Assembly (NCBI GenBank): GCA_018417955.1 | Contig: JACTVC010000003.1 | Span: 496,001 to 560,000 of the forward strand | Source: Laccaria trichodermophora | Taxonomy: Eukaryota; Basidiomycota; Agaricomycetes; Agaricales; Hydnangiaceae | Direction: 5' to 3' | DNA: 64,000 nucleotides | In this document: positions 24,270 to 34,384 of the stretch, piece by piece | Layout: each line of letters starts with the position of its first letter | Position numbering within the stretch: the stretch's first letter is position 1 | The notes under the pieces: model-generated | Told to the model about the DNA's origin: nothing | Seen by the model: only the letters and a program-made list of their open reading frames with translations | Databases searched by the model: none | Made by a program: the position numbers and the translations under genes

Positions 24270-25460
24270 GCCCTTGACAAGCCAAAGAGATGTCGTACCA
24301 TCTAGAGGGAGAAGCATGGTCAAATGTGTCAATCGCGACAGGCAAAGTGGTAGATTCACCTCTTTTACGAACGGTATGGCTCTCCAAAGTGTGCGCGATC
24401 GTGGTCGTGGGGCCAGCAAGGAGCTATTGAAAAGTTCAACTGCTTCATCAGAGGCAACGTCACTGAGGCTTGAGTGACGGCGACTGGACTGGAAACTTGA
24501 CGCGAGGGTAAGGCCCGGGTGAGGGTGAGGAGAGAAAGGATGTATGGGTGAAAGCAAGGGTGAAAGTTAGGCGTGTGTATTTCGTACCAACTTTTTTCGT
24601 AAATGCATATCCGATATACCACTGTACAACTTGGACTGCAAACCCAACCCTGCGGCTCTACGGCGATGGCGTTAGGTCTTTGGGAGTTCTATGGCACATT
24701 GTCGGTACAATTCTTGATTCTTGTGCTCTCCTCGACGAGGAATGGGCCGCTGTCCATGCTTGTACTGTCTTTGGGCACTTGACCATTCCAGCGTTGGCCA
24801 AAACAGCGCGTAGCAACAACCCAGCAATTCCATCATCAAAAGCGTGTCCTAAACTTGTCTAAGGAGCTCAATGTGCTCAGCGCCTCAAACTCGTGGAGAT
24901 CTCGATGTTGCATCGCCCAAAGTGAGTTTCTGCTCCTCACATTTTGGAGGAAGTCGACTCATTTGCCGCTTCAGGACCCGTCTTCACCATCGTGTTCAAC
25001 AACCTGGCACGACAAGACATAGTGAGTTCTTCTTAATCTTTCTACCTCGCACGAAGTTGATCACCAATTAGCTAAAAAGAGAGAATCATCCCACCACCTC
25101 AACGACTCACACACTCCCTGATCATCAGTCGCGACGGATTTTTATCCCTTCTGGGGTGAACCACTCGATGCCCTTGCGCCCTCTTTGAAGTATTTCACCA
25201 AGATGGCATGTCCAATAAGAAGGGACGAACTCGTGCATCTCATCACCGTCATGGAGACTACTTTTACAAGCAGGACTATGCCGTTTCCAGTCCAGGTGGG
25301 TGTGCTATATCTCTTCTCAGGTGTCTGAACTGTGTGCTTACTGGAACAGACCCAAGATTACGACGACGGTCCAACACGCTGAGATAGTAAGCGCTCATCA
25401 ACGGGAGCCCTTCATTTCTGATTACTCGATATCGACAGAACCTACTACTTTCAAAATGCA
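24270..25460 (+). pseudogene. Decayed multi-exon gene, copy D2
   Basis: Aligns in the same order with D1 (18,890-20,540) but is shorter. It shares 'accctgcggctctacggcgatggc', the 'ctcacattttgga' region, and the 'acgactcacacactccctgatcatcagtcgcgac' region. Stops and indels are more frequent than in D1. It precedes the third MGDPS copy exactly as D1 precedes the second. Confidence 0.45.
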
Positions 25461-25542
25461 ACTACTAGAGATTCGTGAATGTCACATGCAAGCTGCATGT
25501 CTCAGACAGTTCACCACCATTTTTCCGCCCACTCGTCCCAAG

Positions 25543-26250
25543 ATGGGTGATCCAAGCCATCTCCGCCTTGTACCCTCCTCTTCCGCCACCATCCCATCGA
25601 CTGGACTATAGTCCCTGAAGCATCCAAAAAATTCCTCCTCGAAGGCTGGGGTACCGACTACTCCAAGAAAGAGACAGATACCGAGCCCGACTCAGACTCC
25701 GCGGGCTCCCGCCCATGCCCATCAAAAGCCGCCCACTTCCCGGGACCATCAGCGACCATTGCGAAGATGTTTGACCAATCCAAATTTTTTAGCTACATGA
25801 CACCTGAACTTTCCACGCTCCTTCGACATCAGCGAGTTTGGGCTCGCCAAACCCTGCCTCACTGAAGCCACAAGTCTTCCAGTAGGCCCGCACTTCTACA
25901 TGAAGTATTTGTCCGAGATTTGGTTCGTCCTTTTCGTGCCGGGGCACAGGGATGGGATTACCGGCTACAGCCCAGAAATACCAGACTCTGAGGACTTGTA
26001 TGAAGAGGTGGGGATTGCACGTGAAAAAGCATTGGCTGAGGCTTACGACGCGAAGCTCGGTAAGGAGGTTGGTCGGATGGGAATGGTTGGGGTAGCAGCC
26101 TTGCGAAAGGTGGCTGGGTGGGAGGGTTGCACACTGAAAAACAGTATGAAGTCTGCACAGATGTCGGAGGCAATCAAGGGACTTCCAACTAACCACCCGG
26201 CGTGTGTGGCTATGATACAAGGTTTAAGCAGCTTGTGGACTCGACGGTGA
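25543..26250 (+). pseudogene. MGDPS family, copy 3, several frameshifts and no TATA box
   Basis: ATG and MGDPSHLRLVPSSS are kept, but the frame hits a TAG near 25,605. Further single-base changes lie near 25,712-25,740, and a two-base loss near 25,822 breaks the LLLDISEFG region. The last 116 codons (MKYLSEIWFVLFVPG to LSSLWTRR) are open. The upstream 'tgtctcagac' context remains but the TATA-containing stretch is missing, unlike in copies 1 and 2. Clear pseudogene. Confidence 0.75.
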
Positions 26251-26628
26251 AGTGTCGAAAACCGTTGGGAAACCCTGTCCATATTGTCAAGCGTTCATGG
26301 AGCCAAATGTTCTCCTATTTTCTGTGCATCCAGGATCAAAATGCATTTCTTGTGTTTATTCATGCGCCCCTTTGCCAAATCCACATTACGCCAAAGCTCC
26401 TTTGCTCCATCAACAGCTCTCAGTGATTGCTCAGTGATCCATCGTACACGTCGATTTGTCTGCCTGGGATTCAAAATAACCTTGCATATGGCGCTTGTAC
26501 TGCAATACACTAACAACAACACAACTCAAAGGAAATTGAGTTTCTGATTTGACCCGAGAGTTGGTGGTATGAATATTAGTAAGGGCGACTAAAAGGGACC
26601 ATAAGGATGCACAGTCAGCACATGGCAT

Positions 26629-26710
26629 GCCTTTGTTTGGGAGTCGAACCCGGCTGTCCTGACCAACGATACAACAAGCGCATTGTAGTCGCCAGTCTGC
26701 TAACAAAGAC
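26629..26710 (-). ncRNA. tRNA-like pol III cassette, copy D
   Basis: Minus strand, 82 nt. Acceptor-like stem gtctttg/caaaggc is intact and the B box GGTTCGACTCC perfect. The A box is changed (tagcagactgg) and the D-like stem has one mismatch. A short ACAA/TTGT hairpin remains in the anticodon position. A CCCTTTTAG run follows downstream. Confidence 0.5.
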
Positions 26711-26899
26711 GTTGAAGGGGTATGTCTCTCGCGGATTGTGACTCGCTTGGATACGAATGTCTGGCGCTTGGTTACTTGGAACTGTTATTATATACATAAT
26801 GGGGGCGTTGATTTTTGCAAAGGGAAATGTGCAATCGATGTAAGAACTATGATTATGCACAATAACCAGTACTTGAACTCGACAGCGCAATTGCTCCTC

Positions 26900-28610
26900 C
26901 TTGGTACGATGTGGGTGAGCGTCCATACTTTCTTCTGAGATTGGTATCGTGTAAGCTGGCAATGGTCTGCATCTCCTCCAGCAGAATCACCATATCTTAT
27001 GCCAACACGCTCACCATCCACACCCACACCTTCCGTATGCCCGAACCCGCTCAACACCTCCCTGATGCCCTCGAAAAACGCCGCGACCACCTCGAGATTA
27101 TTCGTCACCAGAAGCACATGCACGTGTGTGTGTGGGAAGTGGTCTCGCGTGAAAGTGGTTGTAGTGTGTGACTGAGGAAACGTAGCACCATCTGAAATCG
27201 AACTTGACGGAGTGGGGGTCGAAGACGATCTCGCAAAGCCAAAGTCAACATCGCCGGGTTGAAGGTGAATTCACGGCAGCAGAAGTGAAAGGCACCCTCA
27301 AAGATGAAGTCGTCGTTGAAGGCCAAAGTGGGAAACAGCACCTGTACCACGCAGACTAAATACGCTCCTGCACCGTTTAACCGACGGACATGCTCCGCAT
27401 GGACATACGTCCCTCTCGTTCGCGTCTGCCATCTGAGATTGGGCTTGAGAAGCGCAACAAAATGGTGATCCCCAATTCCGAGAGATTATGTGTGTATTGC
27501 GGGGAGTAGAGGAGTAGGGTTGTGTCACAAATCCAACTTGAATCTCAACTTCGTTTCACCTCATTCAGGCCCTCCTCACTAGAAACCTGAAATTGAGCAC
27601 AACGCCCTCAGCTGCGCGCTGCGTCCACCCAGCGTCAATTCTAACAGAGGCGGTTAGGTGGAGGGCTTTCCGTGGCGATCGCGCGGAGATGACGAGGCGG
27701 AGTTTATCTTGTCTGAGGGGCAGAGGGAAGTTTGGGGGAGGGTTGATGGAATTTGAAGTGGGGGGAGAGGCAGTTGAAGTGGAAGACGAGGGATTTGAGG
27801 TGGAAGGGGGGATTGAGGCGGAAGGTGGAACTTTAGAGGATTACTTAGAGGAAGGGCCGAGTGCCAGCTATAGGAACCAAATCAAACGTCTACTCTGCAA
27901 TACCCTCGTCGAAATTGCGGTGAGGTTTCAACCGCGTCTGCACCGTGCAGCCGTTTGAGGAGGCTATCTGTGAGGGCTCTGCACGCAGGTGCCAGGGATG
28001 CTGGTGAGGTCGGCCATGTAATCGGTGTCAAGGGGCGAGGGATGACGAAGGAGGGTAGAAGCCACACGATTATGGTGGATTTATGTGGGGTGCTTCAAGG
28101 ACGGGCGGCATGTACCACGGATGCATGCCCTCCTAAATGGGATCGACACAGATGGGAAGTCGGCAGTCGTTCCGAAGTACATCTGGCTTGAGTTGATGAT
28201 TTGGTGGGGCAGTAGAAAAAACCGTGTGTTTTCAGAGTGGTGGCCTGGAGAGTAGGAGTGGAGCGCAGGACTTGAACATGGATCTGAGGGTGTTCCTCAG
28301 TTGGACATCAAGATCGTTTACAGTCTTTAATTGGAAAATCGTCAGTCGCATATCGTTGGTTAGAGTGAAACCAACCTTCCACATCTTTGCTCGAGAAGTA
28401 GCATGACTGAGTCGCCCACTGGCATTTGTCAACGTTTCTTGGAAACTCGCCGACGGCAGGTGGGAACCAGCGCTCGAAGGACTTCCCCGGCACATATAGA
28501 TAGCTGACCACCAGTCCGAGCCATCTCCCTCCTCGAATACCCTCCTTTCACTACGCCAAATCCGCATTCATCCGCATCCTCGCAGCTCCCAGCGTCCGAT
28601 CGCAAACGAG
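26900..28610. repeat. Block B copy 6
   Basis: Full block again, ending with 'cagctcccagcgtccgatcgcaaa' near 28,605. It follows the third MGDPS copy and tRNA-like cassette D. After it the sequence changes character. Confidence 0.65.
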
Positions 28611-29221
28611 ATTTGACTCCCCGACATCACGAATCTCGTATCATGGTCTCATGAGCCTGACAAGAAGCAGCCTTTGGATTATTCTATAGACCCACCCGGA
28701 GGGTAGAAGCCACACGATAATGGTGGGTTGATGTGGGGTGCTTCAACGAGTCACGCGTGAGCTGTTAGATGCGAGTCAGAGGGTTATCGTGGTGAAGAGA
28801 TAGAAGGTATTACTATTACAGAGCAAGTTTTTTGAGGGGATTTTCAAGATCTTGTTAGGACGAAATGTTTCGTTCCCTGGAAATTGCGAATCCATACTCC
28901 AAAGTTCAAATGCCAGGGGTTTGAATTTCGTCCCAGAACGCTCGCCGCAGCCAAGAGCTGCAGATTAGAGAGCCGTTTTTTGAGTGAACCGGCAGGAAAG
29001 TTAACCTCGCGAGGCTAGTCACAGAGATGGCTGGGGAGTGCGAGTTGGTGTTCAGTAGAGCATCTTAGTTTCGTCGCCAGATTAGGACGAATGCAACCGA
29101 ACTCCGAACGATCTCACATCTTCTTCATCTTCTTCATCGACCACGACGACCACCCGACCTATCGACGTCTTTAGTCCTTGAAACTTTCCTAGTCTCCATA
29201 TTACAACACGTCACTCCACTC
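28611..29221. other. Upstream region of the NACHT gene
   Basis: No gene recognised. Contains a second short match to block B near 28,690-28,745 (ggtagaagccacacgat). The last 150 bases are a likely promoter and 5' UTR; I see no clear TATA box. Confidence 0.4.
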
Positions 29222-32200
29222 ATGGAATCTTCCTCTACAACCGCACTGCTGCAAAACGCTATCGGAACCACCATATCTGGAAGCGCACAGGTTATAAACG
29301 CGGGCCGCGATGTTGTTCTTCATGGCCCTCTGCCCGCTGCAGGTACGTCGAGCTTTTACAATACATTGATACCACTAATGTAGTTGATGACATGTAGGTC
29401 TAGCCAGCTTGCTTAGGCCTGTCAGCAATGCTACACATATTCGCTCAGGTCATGTCCCTCAATGTGATCCTGGAACTCGTTTGGAGGTGATTGCTCGGAT
29501 CCGACAGTGGCTCGATGGCCATGTCAACGATAAGCGAGCTGTTGTTTGCTGGCTTAATGGACCAGCTGGCTATGGCAAATCAGCATTGGCACAGACCATT
29601 GCGGAGTGCTATGCTGCAGAGGGCCGCCTTCTAGGGAGCTTCTTCTTCTTGCGAGGTGCAGGTGAACGCAGCCATATATCTCGCCTGATCCCTACTCTTG
29701 CATATCAGATCTCCCTTGCTGTTCCTGCTATTAACCTTTGCTTGAGAAGGCTCTTGAGGATGAGCCGGCCCTGCTAGGGGTGACTGTTGCTTTGGCTCAT
29801 CGACTTCGAAGACTCATCATAGAGCCAATCCATCTCTACACTTCACAGCTCTTCTACACCTCTCAAGATATCTCTAGTCTTGTGAGGAAACAGATTATTG
29901 TTATTGATGCTCTTGATGAATGTGATGACAAAGCTGAGATGGCAGAATTCATTGATGTCTTGCTCAGTTCATCATCAGGGGTGACTCATCTTCCTTTCCA
30001 GATTCTCTTCACTAGCAGGGTAGAGGAACATATCCGAAAAGAGTTTGATAGTTCTAAAGCTCAGTTTTTGCACTGCCTGGAGCTACAGAAATTTGATGCT
30101 CGTCTGGACATCCACATTTATCTTCAGAGGGCATTTGGTTGCATCTATGACCAAAATTGGCGAATCATGCAGAGAATACCAAAGCCCTGGCCATCAGCTG
30201 AAGATCTCTCTGCACTTCTTAACAAGTCTGGCAGTTCATTTGCATTTGCCACTACCTTGATCCAATATGTTGGTGGAGATCGCATGCCACACAAGGCCTT
30301 GGAAAGACTTCTGGCATCAGGAGTTAATGGTCTAGATCTACTCTATGAACAAGTTCTCTCTTCTGTTTCCTTAACAGAAGACTTCTGTCAAATTCTTGGA
30401 ACAATCATGATTCTGGAGGATAACAAGTCTATTTCCTTTCTCAGCTCTCTCCTCTCTCTTCAGCATGAGGAGGTCATTTGTGAGCTATTGCAAGTACAGT
30501 CTGTTATTAAAATTCCTGGAGATGATAATAAGCCTATTATGCTCTATCACACATCTCTCCGGGATTTTCTGACCATGAAATCACGGTCAAAGCAATATTT
30601 CATTGATCCTCCTCTCCGACACCTTCATCTGGCCATACACTGTTTGAAGCATCTCACAGAATACCCTTCAGAAGATTTTTTTGAGGGTGATGTGGCCAAC
30701 TATGCTTGCTTTCATTGGCCAAACCATATTCTTTTTGGATTCCAGGAGCAAGGATTAAATGTGGATGAAAGAATTCTGACCTCTTTGGTAACTCTCATTG
30801 CCAAATTACTAACTTTTCAGTGTAAGACATGGTGTAATACCATGCTGACTTTTACACATGATAACAGGAGAAGGATGTTAAGCTGTATGAAGGATGGAAA
30901 GATTTTGTTTCAAGTCAGTTATTGCAATTCTCAGATGGTCATCATTACACTCTTAACATGTATAAGACATTGCAGGGGTCAATTGTTACAAAGAATCTGA
31001 TCAAGATATTTCAAGAAGTTACTGATTTCTACCAAGTAAGAGTTTATAACTAGGGTATTTTTACTAATTTATCAAGATCTTCAAACAGACAGTAAGTAAC
31101 AGGAGAATAATGCTGCTCAAAAGTTAATCTATAAGTGTAATAGGAGGTATGTGGTAATAAACCATAACTAAAAGGTATCAAAATAAAATATTAACCTGTT
31201 TTACAGGATGTAAGCCAAGACACGTTAACATTTTATTGCTGTTGATAAAGCACAGGAAGTAAGAACAAAACAAGTATCAAGCAAAGAAGAGTTTGATTCT
31301 TATTGTTGTTTTTTCTTGCAGAATGTATGTCTACAAATTGAAGTTCTTACATGTTCTCATGGTTGTTATTAGTGGGTGGGCAATTGTTTTGCATAATATG
31401 CCACATCTTATCATCAGATGTGCCTTTCTTTTAGAAAGTAAGTAATAACTGTTGATCTTGCTACTTATACAGCTAATTATAAATGCAGAGAGTAATATAT
31501 AGTCTATTCACATTGTCTCTGTATGCCTCTAACAGATTTTTTTTAGTGGGTAAGTGATTATAAAATGTCTGAAATAACTGTGTTCTGACTCAATTCTCTG
31601 CTGAACCTACCATGTCTTAGGCAGTAAGTTGTTTGCCTATTGATTATTATTTCTTTGGATAACTCATTCTCTGGCTTGTTCATTTCTTTTGCACTCTTCT
31701 GGTGATCATGATGTGCTTCCCCCTATTTCAGAAAGTATGCTTTCTTGCATTTTATTTTGCACACCTCTAAAACAATGCTCTGGCCATTTTTTCACAGAAT
31801 GTGATTTGGCCTCTAGTTATTGATATGCACTTCTTCTGATGACAGAGACTGTGGCCTGTCTTGTTTCAGGAAGTGAGTGGCCTGCTTTTACATGTGCACT
31901 CTCCTGGTGACACTGACTGTGGCCTGTCTTGTTTCAGGTGGTGAGTTGGCCTGGTTTTTAATGTGCACTCTTCTGGTGACACTGACTATGGCCTGTCTTG
32001 TTTCAGTTGGTGAGTTGGCCTTATTTTTGATGTGCACTCTTCTGGTGACACTGACTGTGGCCTATCTTGTTTCAGAAGGTGAGTTGGCCTGGTTTTCAAT
32101 GTGATGACACAAACTGTGGCTTGTCTTGTTTCAGGATGTGAGTTGGTCTGGTTTTTTATGTGTGCTCTTCTGGTGACACCAACTGTGGCCTGTCTTGTTT

Positions 32201-34371
32201 CAGTGGGTGAGCTGGCCTGGTTTTAAATGTGCACTCTTCTGGTGACACCAACTGTGGCCTGTCTTGTTTCAGAGAGTGAGTTGGCCTGGTTTTAAATGTG
32301 CACACTTCTGATAATACTGACTGTGGCCTGTCTTGTTTCAGTTGGTAAGTTGGCCTGGTTTTGAATGTGCCCTCTTCTGGTGACCTGACTGTGGCCTGTC
32401 TTGTTTCAGGATGTGAGTTGGCCTGGTTTTTGATGTGCACTCTTCTAATAACACTGACTGTGGCCTGTCTTGTTTCAGCAGGTGAGTTGGCCTGGTTTTA
32501 AATGTGCTGGTGACACTGACTGTGGCCTGTCTTGTTTCAGGATGTGAGTTGGCCTGGTTTCAAATGTGCTCTCTTCTAGTGACACTGTGGTCTGTCTTGT
32601 TTCAGGATGTGAGTTGGCCTGGTTTTTAATGTGCACTCTTCTGGTGACACCGACTGTGGCCTGTCTTGTTTCAGTGGGTGAGTTGGCCTGGTTTTAAATG
32701 TGCACTCTTCTGCTAACACTGACTGTGGCCTGTCTTGTTTCAGTTGGCAAGTTGGCCTGGTTTTTGATGTGCACTCTTCTGATGACACTGACTGTGGCCT
32801 GTCTTGTTTCAGGATGTGAGTTGGCCTGGTTTTTGATGTGCACTCTTCTAATGACACTGACTGTGGCCTGTCTTGTTTCAGCAGGTGAGTTGGCCTGGTT
32901 TTAAATGTGCTGGTGACACTGACTGTGGCCTGTCTTGTTTCAGGAGGTAAGTTGGCCTGTTTTTGATGTGCACTCTTCTGATGACACCATGGCCTGTCTT
33001 GTTGCAGGAGGTGAGTTGGCCTTATTTTTGATGTGCACTCTTCTGGTGACACCAACTGTGGCCTGTCTTGTTTCAGTTAGTGAGTTGGCCTGGTTTTGAT
33101 GTGCACTCTTCTAGTGACACAGACTCCTGTCTTGTTTCAGGTGGTGAGCTGGCCTGGTTTTTAATGTGCACTCTTCTGATGACACCAACTGGGGCCCGTC
33201 TTATTTCAGTGGGTAAGTTGGCCTGGTTTTCAATGTGCACTCTTCTGGTGACACCAACTGTGGCCCATTTTGTTTCAGTTGGTGAGTTAGCCTGGTTTTT
33301 GATGTGCACTCTTCTGGTAACAATGACTGTGGCCTGTTTTGTTTCAGTTTGTGAGTTGGCCTGGTTATAAATGTGCACTCTTTTGGTGACACCAACTGTG
33401 GCCTGTCTTGTTTCAGCCAGTGAGTTGGCCTTGTTTTTGATGTGCACTCTTCTGGTGACACCAACTGTGGCCTGTCTTGTTTCAGAGAGTGAGTTGGTCT
33501 GGTTTTTTACATGCACTCTTCTGGTGACACTGACTATGCTGTCTTGTTTTGCTCTCTTTTGGTGACATATATTTTGGTGCTTTTTTCTTCAAAGGTAAGG
33601 TGCTTTGTTTTTGGCCATGATTTACTCTCATCACATCATCTCTCTTTACTTTCTTAGAATGTGAGTTATTTGTTTTCACTGTATGTTGCATGAATCATCT
33701 TCATTTTATAGAAAGTATGTGGTCTCTCCTGCATATCTTGTGAGTTTTATCTGGTAGCTTCTATTTTTCAATTTACATGTATTCAATCATTATTGTTCAT
33801 CAGGTTAATCTTCAATCAATATCTTTCAAGGAGGTTAGTCAAATTTCAGCACCCCATAGACCAACTTTATGACATCTCCATATTTCTTTTTAGAATGTAG
33901 GTTGTCTATTCATTGTTATTGCCATCTGACATGTGCTTCTTTTAACTCAGATTGTAAGTTTTATTTTATGTTATACAAGAATACTTATGTTTTGCAGCTT
34001 GTATGTCTCTGATCCATTTCCAGATCTTAACACCTTCCCCCTTTAACCATTCTTTTTGTTAGAAAGTATGTCTTTCTTTACATTATTTGACTAGGTCACT
34101 TATTTCAGGTATATAGTGGGCAAGTCAACTACATTTTCTATCATCTTGGAATATTTTGTCTCATACCATCCTGCTATTTTTAGAGGGTATGCTTTATTTC
34201 TTTGTCTTACTGCTCACTCAATATTCATCTTTAAAATGTATAGAGAGATACAGAGCTATGGGAGATTTAATGGGCCTATTCCTTTGCAAAACATCAAGTT
34301 TTGTATGTGTATTTACCCACTCTACTTCTTCTTATTCACCATCTCCACTCCCCTCAGTGGTTGATACATGA
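29222..34371 (+). CDS. NACHT NTPase (STAND/NLR-like), one frameshift, 3' end built of single-codon micro-exons
   Basis: Exon 1 starts at ATG 29222 (MESSSTTALLQNAIG, ending HGPLPAA). A 55-nt intron (29343-29397) leads to the NTPase: Walker A GPAGYGKSALAQT (near 29,558-29,596), Walker B QIIVIDALDECDD (near 29,891) and sensor-like LPFQILFTSRVEEH. Then come LYHTSLRDFLT and a helical region. Near 29,733 the frame shifts by one base (AVPAIN to LEKALEDEP); no intron fits, so this is a mutation or an assembly indel. After an intron at about 30,786-30,866 an exon reads EKDVKLYEGWKDF to EVTDFYQ and stops at donor GTAAGA (31,034). From there the gene seems to run through about 46 exons of 3 nt, then a last larger exon (GRFNGPIPLQNIKF) and a stop at about 34,371. 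NACHT proteins act in fungal self/non-self recognition. The 5' half is well supported; the 3' splicing is my inference. Confidence 0.7.
31089..31800 (+). other. Single-codon micro-exon ladder, 5' non-repetitive part (12 units)
   Basis: Each unit is [acceptor AG][3 nt][donor GT]. Positions and codons: aca 31089, gag 31144, gat 31207, gaa 31256, aat 31322, tgg 31373, aaa 31435, aga 31489, tgg 31547, gca 31621, aaa 31732, aat 31798. Donors are mostly strong (GTAAGT, GTATGT, GTAAGC), with GTGGGC, GTAATA and GTGATT as weaker ones. Most acceptors carry long T/C tracts (for example tgttttttcttgcag). The spacers are 46-108 nt, normal fungal intron lengths, and are unrelated to each other in sequence. 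No stop codon occurs. Confidence 0.7.
31870..33488 (+). repeat. 62-69 bp minisatellite carrying 25 single-codon micro-exons
   Basis: About 25 units share 'gtgagttggcctggttttt..atgtgcactcttctggtgaca' and '...gactgtggcctgtcttgtttcag', and differ mainly in the three bases between AG and GT. Codons: gaa 31870, gtg 31938, ttg 32007, aag 32076, gat 32135, tgg 32204, aga 32273, ttg 32342, gat 32410, cag 32479, gat 32541, gat 32606, tgg 32675, ttg 32744 (donor GCAAGT), gat 32813, cag 32882, gag 32944, gag 33008, tta 33077, gtg 33141, tgg 33210, ttg 33279, ttt 33348, cca 33417, aga 33486. Two shortened units, each after a cag, show that multi-unit blocks were duplicated. Confidence 0.8.
33594..34186 (+). 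other. Single-codon micro-exon ladder, 3' non-repetitive part (9 units)
   Basis: Pattern AG-NNN-GT continues outside the minisatellite: aat 33658, aaa 33712, gag 33831 (donor GTTAGT), aat 33894, att 33951, ctt 33998, aaa 34063, tgg 34117 (donor GCAAGT), agg 34184. Spacers are again unrelated to each other. Two places, 33,594 and 33,803, show AG directly abutting GT with no exon base between. The next exon, about 34,247-34,302, is longer and ends at a GTATGT donor. Confidence 0.65.
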
Positions 34372-34384
34372 TCTGTACCTATGA

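Noticed and set aside
28611..31000. LTR retrotransposon or reverse transcriptase
   Set aside because: No RT, protease or integrase motif in any frame; the long frame is a NACHT protein.
31861..33565. 100-159 codon frames across the minisatellite (plus LVSVGELAWFLMCTLL, minus CTFKTRPTHPLKQDRPQ)
   Set aside because: They read through strong splice-like borders and are open only because some units keep a multiple-of-three spacing. The AG-NNN-GT pattern explains the array better.
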